7,269 nucleotides of DNA, taken from contig CAYIRQ010000074.1 of NCBI GenBank assembly GCA_964365905.1, positions 1 to 7,269 on the forward strand, in the 5' to 3' direction. A program made the position numbers and the translations under genes. The DNA comes from CAYIRQ01 sp964365905 (GTDB taxonomy: Bacteria > Patescibacteriota > Gracilibacteria > Peribacterales > Peribacteraceae). Positions 1 through 5,689 of this stretch are shown one piece after another (within the stretch, counting starts at the first letter, position 1; the number at the start of each line of letters is the position of its first letter). The notes under the pieces were generated by a model. It saw nothing but the letters and a program-made list of their open reading frames with translations, was not told the DNA's origin and made no database searches.

Positions 1-346
1 CGGGAGTCTCGACGTTCCGTGTGCGCAGTAACCAGAGGAGCGCGTCATTCAAGCGCAGTGGTTCCTCAGGATAAAAGTCAGCGTCATCATTCAGGATGCC
101 GCGTGCTTTGGCGAATGTGAGGAGACGAAATTGTGGGTGTTCTTCCGGAACATCTCCGAAGGGAATTTCGCGGGTTTCCTCGATTGTTCGATGGAGCGAT
201 TCCCATAGCGTCGCAAACCCCTCGACTCTGCTCAGGACAGGCCCTTCGGCGCGACTCAGGGCAGGTTCTGCTGCGGAGAGCAGCGCGGGCATAAAGAGAG
301 CCGCGAGAAAAACACTGCAGCGATAAACAAAGGTTTTTCGATGCAC
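1..346 (-). CDS. Secreted protein with SLH-like repeat (N-terminal part, cut by window edge)
   Basis: This is the first 115 codons of a gene that runs off the left edge. Residues 1-26 form a signal peptide: basic HRK start, hydrophobic core VFLAALFMPALL, probable cleavage after SAA near residue 26. Residues 28-43 are a tandem repeat peptide (PALSRAEG, PVLSRVEG) described separately. Residues 75-110 resemble one S-layer homology repeat: LLTFAKARGIL, then D90-F91-Y92-P93, then RLNDALLWLLRTRNV. SLH repeats usually bind secondary cell-wall polymer and hold a protein at the surface, but only one copy is visible. The GTG start at 346 is chosen because it precedes the signal peptide; the nearby ATG at 353 is in another frame that stops after about 32 codons, and an in-frame stop lies at 367-365. 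There is no Shine-Dalgarno sequence; an extended -10 motif ends 6 bases upstream. The gene is third in the leftward surface cluster, 65 bases after its neighbour. What follows the SLH-like part is outside the window. Confidence 0.8.
   Translation of the reverse strand, partial: MHRKTFVYRCSVFLAALFMPALLSAAEPALSRAEGPVLSRVEGFATLWESLHRTIEETREIPFGDVPEEHPQFRLLTFAKARGILNDDADFYPEEPLRLNDALLWLLRTRNVETP
218..265 (-). repeat. Tandem 24-bp repeat encoding LSRxEG peptides
   Basis: Two adjacent 24-base units (265-242 and 241-218 on the minus strand) match at 18 of 24 positions and encode PALSRAEG and PVLSRVEG in frame. Each has the form CCTG, then CCTGAG, a short variable middle, then CGA and a G run, and can fold into a small hairpin with G-A mismatches between outer and inner stems. 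The pair falls directly behind the signal-peptide cleavage site, where extra residues should be tolerated. From memory, similar LSRVEG-type peptides turn up as dispersed insertions in proteins of uncultured bacteria; this was not checked here. Confidence 0.75.
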
Positions 347-352
347 GGTTTC

Positions 353-361
353 ATTATAACA
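353..361 (-). promoter_or_regulatory. Extended -10 promoter abutting the GTG start
   Basis: The minus strand reads TGTTATAAT: a consensus TATAAT hexamer with the extended TGn element. Normal spacing places the transcription start at about 346, which is the first base of the GTG start codon, so a leaderless mRNA is predicted. The -35 region (GCGGAG) is poor, as is common for extended -10 promoters. Confidence 0.6.
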
Positions 362-362
362 C

Positions 363-392
363 TGTCATGGTTCGTCTCCGCTCACCATGACA
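363..392. promoter_or_regulatory. Inverted repeat, possible operator
   Basis: TGTCATGGT (363-371) and ACCATGACA (384-392) form a perfect 9-bp inverted repeat with a 12-base spacer. Relative to the predicted start at 346 it covers about -17 to -46, so a dimeric regulator bound here would touch RNA polymerase. It also lies 20 bases past the stop of the 3D-domain gene, but no T-run follows the hairpin in that direction, so it is a poor terminator candidate. Confidence 0.45.
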
Positions 393-411
393 CAAATCCA
401 CTTTTGTGAAA

Positions 412-1509
412 TCAACTTTCTTTCACCGGAGCACTCGCGAGCACCACCTCTTCGCCTCGCTTTGTGATCCGGTGCTGTCGCCAGGCGGTGAGGAAGGCGC
501 GCCGCGTTTGCGGGCCGACCATGCCTGCCCCCGCATCCCCCGGCGTCTTTACAATGGTGTGTTCCTTTTGAAACTCAAAAACCGTGCTCAGGAGATCCTG
601 ATCGTAGATGCCGTCAATCTCGCCCGAGTATTTCCCGAGCAAAAGCAACATCCGTTGCAAGACGCGGACGGACTTGCCACTTGTTCCACGCAGGAGAATA
701 TCTTCTCCGGGCAAAGGAACAGCGAGCTCGGCCGCGAGCAGCCGATGCGCGACGAGTGCGCGGCGGGTTGTCTCATCGGCGACGTCTCCCTTCCCCTCGA
801 GACGCAGATCCCGCTGAAAGAGCGCGAGTGCACCGCGCGTCACTTCCCCGAATTCGCTCGTAATCGCGTGATCGAAGTAGCCGAGCGTCTTGAGCGCGTG
901 CTGCATCGCGGCGACCGCAGAGCTTGTGTCGCCAAATTTTGGATCTCCAATTCCAAGAAGAGTAATGGGATTACTGGGGAGATGCTCCAGGGCGCTCGCG
1001 GGTGCCGCGAATTTTGCGAGATCGAATGATTCCTCCGGTGCTCCTTTTGCTTTTGGCGCGTACACATGTCCTTTCACGCGCCTCACGCCCCACTCCATGG
1101 CTCGCGCGAGTGCTTGTTCTCCATGCCCCATCCAGAGATCGAGGCGCGCGACGCCGTCATCATCCACGGTAATCATGCTGCCACGGTCGTGAACGGAGCC
1201 GATGACTCCGAGCTCCGGGAGCTCAATCCGTGTGCCAAAGGCAAATTCCTGCGGCGCCGCAATCATGCCGGGGTACACCGGAGTACCGTCATTCCCTGCA
1301 ATGCCGTGGCCATTCATCGCAATGTCCGCCTCATAACTTCCCATCGCGTAGTGCGTTTGATCCGGAAGGGGGGAATAGTATGCGGTTGCGACGAATTCCT
1401 GTTCGACCGTGCAATGCGAATCCGCGCTCGCGGGAGGCGCAAGACTGAGAAGCAGTGCCGTGAGAACAATCGTTCCGGGAAATAATTGCGGTTTGTGTTT
1501 GATAGACAT
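412..1509 (-). CDS. Secreted 3D-domain protein with two peptidoglycan-binding repeats
   Basis: A 365-residue exported protein that probably binds or trims peptidoglycan. Residues 1-29 are a signal peptide (hydrophobic core IVLTALLLSLA, cleavage after PPASA). Residues about 38-151 are a 3D domain, the beta-barrel fold shared with MltA lytic transglycosylases and the Rpf/YocH-type proteins: FVATAYYSP at its start, FGTRIELPELG, the H107-D108-R109-G110 segment, and L123-D124-L125-W126 followed by GHGEQALARAMEWGVRRV. The aspartates at 108 and 124 occupy conserved acidic positions of the family. Two PG_binding_1-like helical repeats follow at about 195-252 (AMQHALKTLGYF, ALALFQRDL) and 276-340 (VRVLQRMLLLLG, EIDGIYD, FEFQKEH, GPQTRRAF). 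Wall binding is well supported; glycan cleavage is only possible. The start lies 8 bases after the stop of the LTD-nuclease gene, indicating an operon, but an extended -10 motif overlaps that stop and may add separate transcription. No Shine-Dalgarno sequence is visible. Confidence 0.93.
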   Translation of the reverse strand: MSIKHKPQLFPGTIVLTALLLSLAPPASADSHCTVEQEFVATAYYSPLPDQTHYAMGSYEADIAMNGHGIAGNDGTPVYPGMIAAPQEFAFGTRIELPELGVIGSVHDRGSMITVDDDGVARLDLWMGHGEQALARAMEWGVRRVKGHVYAPKAKGAPEESFDLAKFAAPASALEHLPSNPITLLGIGDPKFGDTSSAVAAMQHALKTLGYFDHAITSEFGEVTRGALALFQRDLRLEGKGDVADETTRRALVAHRLLAAELAVPLPGEDILLRGTSGKSVRVLQRMLLLLGKYSGEIDGIYDQDLLSTVFEFQKEHTIVKTPGDAGAGMVGPQTRRAFLTAWRQHRITKRGEEVVLASAPVKES

Positions 1510-1517
1510 GTATCAGG

Positions 1518-4500
1518 TTATTGTAGCACAGATTTCGCCATAATGACCCCAAAGAAAGAGCAAAGTATTGCAAACATAACAAAGAGATGGTGAAAGAGTG
1601 GATTCGCACCATCTCGCTGCTCTTTTTGAACGCCTGCCCGTGTCAGAAGTGGTGAAATATTTTCTCCTTTTCCTTCAATGCCCTCATCCCTCAACTCAAT
1701 GCGATAGATCGTTTTGAGAGTACTCAGAGGAGTTTGTGTCGCGACAAGTGACGTTGCAGTCAGGCTTTTTACTTTTTCTTTCTTCGGCGATTTCTCACTT
1801 TTCTTCTTCGTTGCAACGATGGGGGTTCTGCAGATGGTTTCTTTGCCGGGAGTTGGGAGACGCGTGATGCACCAGCCTTCGCTCGCTTGCAGCGAGCTAC
1901 GGCCGGCAGGCCACTCTTGCTGTTTCAGGGCATACGCCTCGCCACGTTCCAGTTTTGGATACGTCACACTCGCGATCAATGTCCCATCGGGGGCAGAAAG
2001 CGAAAGTGCTTCGCCCTCGTTATTCAGGCTGATCTTCAGTGCTTTATCAGAGAGCGCCAGGAACCCTCCTGCAGGGATGATGGTTCCTTCGGGGAATTTC
2101 TGCGGCTTGCTGCTTGCATCGATCGCATCATCGAGAATCCATCCTTCTAGGTTCACTTCCTGAGGCTCCGGATTCCAGAGTTCGAGGTATTCGCCGAGTT
2201 CCACAAGTGGTCCTTCTTTCGGCCCCCCTTCGCCCTCCGGGCTACGGGGGGCAGGCGGATTACTCATGACTTCGGAAATGAAAACATGTCCCCATGGCCC
2301 CGTTTGTTCTTGGGAAAGAAATGCACCCGTCTCCTGCAGCACTGTGCTTGCAAGGAGGAGGGTTCCTGTGCCTTCCCCCAGGCGAATCTCCTCGGGAATA
2401 TCGTCACTCTGAACAACAAATTCTACGGTTTTGTCATCCGCCCAGAGGCCCCACTTGTTCCTGCGCGCTTCTTCTTCATAACTTGCAAAAAGCTGAGCGA
2501 GGCCAAAGGGGTAGCGGAGGTATGCGCGCGCGAGCCCGCGGCGGACAAGCTCACCATTGACGTTCAACCCATCATTGAGAATGACGTATGCGAGTATCCG
2601 GCCGTACTTATCGCGCGTCGTGGATTCGAAATGGAGGTTGACCACCCGATCTTTGAGGAGCGCCTTCAGCGTCTCCCGCGCCTCTTCTCCGAATTTTTCG
2701 AGCGGTTTCCACGGATGTACGGTTTCCGGCGTATCGATACCGAGGAGACGTACGTGTTCTTTCTTCCCTTTCACTTCCACATCGATCGTATCTCCATCAA
2801 TGACTGCGATGATCTTCGCCTGCACGCCGTCTGCGAAAGAAATGGGACGGTATACCTGCCCCGATGCAGCATCCTGCCATGCAAGGAGTGATGCGATCGT
2901 TCCGCCGGGGTCGCGTAGGAGCGCGGCATCTTCGGTATTCACGAGCGCAACATTCGTTTCGCGGCTCATGAGTCGCACTATTTCAAGCGGTCGCATGATG
3001 ATCCCATCGAGCGCAAAGGGTGTGCCTCCTTTTGTGTGCCCGAGTGTCCAGCCACGCAGATCCGCGGCGTGATCGCTTGTATTTTCAAGTTCCACCCATT
3101 CATTGCCTTCATCTCTCCCGTCAGGATTCGGAAGAGCCGCAGCAATAATGACCGATGCTTGCTGCACTGTACCCGCTTCGCGAAACCGATTCGTATCACC
3201 GGGCGTTGGGAACGGCGTGAAGACATAGACGCCATCCGTGCGGCGGGCATAACTTTCTCCTTCCGTACTCTCCGTATATGCAATTTCCTGCACGGCGTCA
3301 TTCGGAGCGATGAGGCGAATGCTTTCATTCGTATTATTCAATGCGATCTTCGTGACTGTTCGTGGCAGAAGGAGAAAGCTCTGGGGTGGAATCGAGTAGG
3401 AATCGAGGTGATGGGGTTTGCTTCCCGGAGCCTGTCCTGCCCGCCCGCCGTAGCTTGAAGAGCGAAGGAGGGAGCTCGTCGAAGGAGATCCATCATCGAG
3501 CTGCCATCCGCAGAGCGAGATTTCGGTGTTATGCGTATTTTCAAGTTCGATCCATTCAAGCTCGGCATCATCCCCATCGGGATTGGGGAGTGCTTCGCTC
3601 AGGAGGACGCCGTCGAAGATACCCGGTTCACAGGATGTTCTTCCGCCACCACTGCTTCCGCCGTGACCACGGCTCCCTCCGCCGCCACTGGATGATGGTG
3701 GTGGAGTTTCGGTCGGCGCAGGCGGAGAAAGGGATCCGACGGTTGCCGTGAGAGTCCGTTCAGAGACTTCCAAACAGAAATCCGTATACCGCAGCCGAAT
3801 AGCATAGGTTCCTACGGTTGCGATCGTGTGCGATGGCGGATTGCAACTCTCAGAGACATGACCATCTCCATAATCGAAGTGACAGAGCGCATGGAGCGTG
3901 GATCCGGTTTCAACTTCCGCGATCAGATTGAGCGTCACTTTGGCAACGCCAACGGATTCTCCACTTTGGATGACGATACGAGGATTCGAAGATGTCACAA
4001 TATTCGGGTTTCCTCTCGTCGGCACGCAGAATGAACGAAAGATATTTGAGTCCGACGCATCTTTTCCGTAGCTCACTTCCTCGGCAGTTTCGATAGAACG
4101 CCACTCATCCATCGAGATGCTCCCCCGCTTGAGCGAGACCATTTCCCCCTGATTATCGAGCGGAAGGCCGGTGATCTCTTTCCCGAATGCGACGTGTTCT
4201 CCGGGAATCAGGGTGAACGAAGAATCTCTTCGTGGAGCGATGACGTAGTGATTGGATGAATTCCCTTCATCGAGGATCCATCCGGCGATGTCCACTGCTT
4301 CCGGTCCCAGATTTCCGATCTCGATCCATTCCTCGTCATCTGCGCCTATGGGATTTGCGAGCACTTCCGTGATTTTCACCTCGGGAAATAACTTCGAGAT
4401 CGTGCTCACGCCGCTACTTGTATTTCCGCTCGTATCCCTCGATTTCAAAGTGAATGTAAAGCCGATGCCGCTGCCGATTCCTTCCGTGAGTGTTATGCCG

Positions 4501-5324
4501 GTTGCTGTCTGTGGCAGAAGCCACTGCGAAGTTCCTGCAATTGCGGGGCTTACGGAAAGTTCCTGCTCGAGAAGATCGAGTGACGTGCTTGGTACCCATG
4601 TTACGAAGATCGTTGCTTCGCCCGAACCCGAATCCAAACCCGAACCCGCGTTCATGACTTCCGCACTCAGTAGGGTCGCCTCATGAGGAGGAACAGTATC
4701 TTGCGATGGTCCCGTGCCATTCTGCGCGCGCGGCGTGCCGAAGAGGGGAGCGCCATCGTCGAAATGGAGGAATGTTGTCGCGGTCTGCCAGTTTTCTTTG
4801 AGTTGTCCTGATCCAGAGAGGGCAATCCGCTCCATCGATGCTTTTGGTGGATCATTGGAACCAGCAAACGGTGCGCCCACGCCGTCATCGACTGCATCGA
4901 TGAGTTCCCCCAGCGCGTTATAGAGTCTGAGGAGGAGCTGGGTGTTCACGAGACTCACGGAAGTCGTGATGAGATCCGGTGCAATCCCGAGTCGCGACTC
5001 TGATTCTCCTTTATTACTGATGAGGAAATAACCGCCTGATTGAGCGACTGTTCCTTGCGGAAACGTCAGCATCTCCACTTCCTCTCCATTGGAGAGTTTC
5101 GTGATTCTCCATCCATCGAGCGCAACGTCCCCCGTTCCGGTATTTGCAAGCTCGATCCATTCATCGCTGCTACTGAGGTCCGATCCGCTCCAGAGGAGCT
5201 CGGAGATCACGACATTTGCCAGAGTTACCGCCGGAAAGAGGGCAGAGAGGAGGAGCACGGAGAAGAGCCTTGCTCTCCACCTGTGGTGAGCCCTATCATG
5301 CCGAGCCTGAAGCACGAACCACAT
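1518..5324 (-). CDS. Membrane-anchored multi-lamin-tail protein with staphylococcal-nuclease domain
   Basis: A 1268-residue surface protein, likely an anchored extracellular nuclease. A basic N-terminus and hydrophobic segment (about 20-36, ending VTLA) form a signal peptide. Five lamin-tail domains start near residues 36, 315, 570, 722 and 1013; each has the pattern ISE-like strand, (D/E)EW-IEL-NT, then GW-L. A PKD-like segment (about 446-529, with CHFDYGDG and VGTYAIRLRY) and a Pro/Ser/Gly linker (532-563) separate domains 2 and 3. Residues about 834-964 are a thermonuclease domain with its active site intact: D843-G844-D845-T846, R859, D864-T865-P866-E867 and D905-K906-Y907-G908-R909, matching the calcium ligands and the Arg/Glu/Arg catalytic residues of staphylococcal nuclease. 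A lysine-rich stretch (1173-1187) precedes a C-terminal transmembrane helix (about 1244-1263). Cysteines near 481/494, 565/605 and 1152/1165 could form disulfides. Three in-frame hairpin repeats lengthen domains 3 and 5. There is no Shine-Dalgarno sequence; an extended -10 motif ends 10 bases upstream of the ATG. Confidence 0.95.
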   Translation of the reverse strand: MWFVLQARHDRAHHRWRARLFSVLLLSALFPAVTLANVVISELLWSGSDLSSSDEWIELANTGTGDVALDGWRITKLSNGEEVEMLTFPQGTVAQSGGYFLISNKGESESRLGIAPDLITTSVSLVNTQLLLRLYNALGELIDAVDDGVGAPFAGSNDPPKASMERIALSGSGQLKENWQTATTFLHFDDGAPLFGTPRAQNGTGPSQDTVPPHEATLLSAEVMNAGSGLDSGSGEATIFVTWVPSTSLDLLEQELSVSPAIAGTSQWLLPQTATGITLTEGIGSGIGFTFTLKSRDTSGNTSSGVSTISKLFPEVKITEVLANPIGADDEEWIEIGNLGPEAVDIAGWILDEGNSSNHYVIAPRRDSSFTLIPGEHVAFGKEITGLPLDNQGEMVSLKRGSISMDEWRSIETAEEVSYGKDASDSNIFRSFCVPTRGNPNIVTSSNPRIVIQSGESVGVAKVTLNLIAEVETGSTLHALCHFDYGDGHVSESCNPPSHTIATVGTYAIRLRYTDFCLEVSERTLTATVGSLSPPAPTETPPPSSSGGGGSRGHGGSSGGGRTSCEPGIFDGVLLSEALPNPDGDDAELEWIELENTHNTEISLCGWQLDDGSPSTSSLLRSSSYGGRAGQAPGSKPHHLDSYSIPPQSFLLLPRTVTKIALNNTNESIRLIAPNDAVQEIAYTESTEGESYARRTDGVYVFTPFPTPGDTNRFREAGTVQQASVIIAAALPNPDGRDEGNEWVELENTSDHAADLRGWTLGHTKGGTPFALDGIIMRPLEIVRLMSRETNVALVNTEDAALLRDPGGTIASLLAWQDAASGQVYRPISFADGVQAKIIAVIDGDTIDVEVKGKKEHVRLLGIDTPETVHPWKPLEKFGEEARETLKALLKDRVVNLHFESTTRDKYGRILAYVILNDGLNVNGELVRRGLARAYLRYPFGLAQLFASYEEEARRNKWGLWADDKTVEFVVQSDDIPEEIRLGEGTGTLLLASTVLQETGAFLSQEQTGPWGHVFISEVMSNPPAPRSPEGEGGPKEGPLVELGEYLELWNPEPQEVNLEGWILDDAIDASSKPQKFPEGTIIPAGGFLALSDKALKISLNNEGEALSLSAPDGTLIASVTYPKLERGEAYALKQQEWPAGRSSLQASEGWCITRLPTPGKETICRTPIVATKKKSEKSPKKEKVKSLTATSLVATQTPLSTLKTIYRIELRDEGIEGKGENISPLLTRAGVQKEQRDGANPLFHHLFVMFAILCSFFGVIMAKSVLQ
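1520..1528 (-). promoter_or_regulatory. Extended -10 motif before the 3D-domain gene
   Basis: The minus strand reads TGCTACAAT, ending 10 bases before the ATG at 1509. Predicted initiation is near 1513, giving a leader of about 4 bases. The motif overlaps the last codons and TAA stop of the upstream gene, so it could be chance, but it matches the motif before the other two minus-strand starts in sequence and closely in distance. Confidence 0.45.
1872..1910 (-). repeat. Hairpin repeat, copy B, in frame in lamin-tail domain 5
   Basis: On the minus strand CCTG is followed by a 35-base hairpin (1906-1872): outer stem CCGGCC with GGCTGG (one G-T pair), internal loop GTA/GAA, inner 7-bp stem GCTCGCT/AGCGAGC, loop GCA. 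It encodes PAGRSSLQASEGW (residues 1139-1151) in the loop before the domain's closing ITRLPTPG strand, where the other domains have no such extension. Confidence 0.7.
2223..2256 (-). repeat. Hairpin repeat, copy A, in frame in lamin-tail domain 5
   Basis: On the minus strand CCTG is followed by a 29-base hairpin (2251-2223): outer stem of six C-G pairs, internal loop GTA/GAA, inner stem GCCC/GGGC, loop GGA. It encodes APRSPEGEGG (residues 1025-1034) and splits the usual SEVMSNP...EYLELWNP run at the start of lamin-tail domain 5. Copies A and B have the same orientation and are read in the same frame (PA-x-RS). Confidence 0.7.
3436..3472 (+). repeat. Hairpin repeat, copy C, inverted, in lamin-tail domain 3
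   Basis: Read on the plus strand, opposite to copies A and B, CCTG is followed four bases later by a 29-base hairpin (3444-3472): outer stem CCCGCC/GGAGGG with one G-A mismatch, internal loop GTA/GAA, inner stem GCTT/GAGC, loop GAA. The host gene reads its complement as SLLRSSSYGGRAGQ (about residues 618-631), an insert between WQLDDGSPST and the next strand of lamin-tail domain 3. The reading frame stays open. Confidence 0.65.
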
Positions 5325-5334
5325 AAAGGGATGG

Positions 5335-5343
5335 ATGATAGCA
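5335..5343 (-). promoter_or_regulatory. Extended -10 promoter of the LTD-nuclease gene
   Basis: The minus strand reads TGCTATCAT, with the hexamer at five of six consensus positions. It ends 10 bases before the ATG at 5324 and predicts initiation near 5328, a leader of about 4 bases. No clear -35 element is seen. Confidence 0.5.
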
Positions 5344-5370
5344 AGGTGTGGAACTTCGATCCATACCTTT

Positions 5371-5400
5371 TGAAGCAGCGATTCATGAATCGCTGCTGCA
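5371..5400. promoter_or_regulatory. 30-bp palindrome between divergent promoters
   Basis: Bases 5374-5397 form a perfect 24-bp palindrome centred on ATTCATGAAT (arms AGCAGCG and CGCTGCT). Pairing continues to 5371-5400 with one mismatch (5373/5398). It lies about 43-72 bases upstream of the predicted LTD-nuclease start and covers about -22 to -51 of the predicted rny start, so one bound dimer could affect both directions. There is no T-run on either side, so a terminator is unlikely. Its form also resembles dispersed ATTCATGAAT-centred palindromes recalled from other bacterial genomes, so it may be a repeat element instead of an operator. Confidence 0.55.
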
Positions 5401-5406
5401 CAAGTG

Positions 5407-5415
5407 TGTTAAAAT
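5407..5415 (+). promoter_or_regulatory. Extended -10 promoter toward rny
   Basis: The plus strand reads TGTTAAAAT at the edge of an A/T-rich island (5407-5450). It predicts a start near 5422 and an rny leader of about 268 bases. The -35 region falls inside the palindrome. A start closer to the gene cannot be excluded. Confidence 0.45.
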
Positions 5416-5421
5416 GAAATA

Positions 5422-5689
5422 TTCTAATAATATCGCAACTACATTTCTTGGCTTTTGCAAGCCCAGATCCGCTCCCAAAGCCCTGAGAAAGCCCATCGCG
5501 TTTCCCGAACTTCTTCTCTAGAATAGAGAGGTATTTTCTCTCGAGCCCATCCCATTCTGATATTTCTTTTGATCTCTTCTCAACGTCTCTTCTCCAAAAT
5601 TTTGATCTGAGATCATCGCAGGGAACCATCACGAAGGATCTTCCTTCCGGGAGTTTGCGCTCGAGAATCGATTCTCCCCCCATGCACCA
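5422..5689 (+). other. Noncoding leader region before rny with several inverted repeats
   Basis: No convincing gene is seen in this 268-base stretch. It is pyrimidine-rich on the plus strand and holds five small inverted repeats: 5450-5463 (GGCTT/AAGCC), 5515-5529 (TCTCTA/TAGAGA), 5603-5615 (TGATCT/AGATCA), 5633-5647 (GAAGGA/TCCTTC) and 5663-5676 (perfect GAGAATCGATTCTC). If transcription starts near 5422 these would be in the 5' untranslated region of rny, the last ending 13 bases before the ATG. No known riboswitch was recognised. Confidence 0.4.

Noticed and set aside
363..392. Intrinsic terminator for the 3D-domain gene
   Set aside because: The hairpin is followed on the minus strand by GTGTTATAATG, not a T-run, and its position against the -10 motif fits an operator better.
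406..1029. Plus-strand open frame of 207 codons
   Set aside because: It is antisense to the 3D/peptidoglycan-binding gene, whose domains, signal peptide and stop position are convincing; the antisense protein has no recognisable features.
2286..2891. Plus-strand open frame of 201 codons antisense to the nuclease domain
   Set aside because: The opposite strand encodes an SNase domain with all catalytic residues, so this frame is a shadow.
3640..3720. Low-complexity GGC/CCG tract as a tandem DNA repeat
   Set aside because: It encodes the Pro/Ser/Gly linker between the PKD-like segment and lamin-tail domain 3; units are irregular and the codons explain it.
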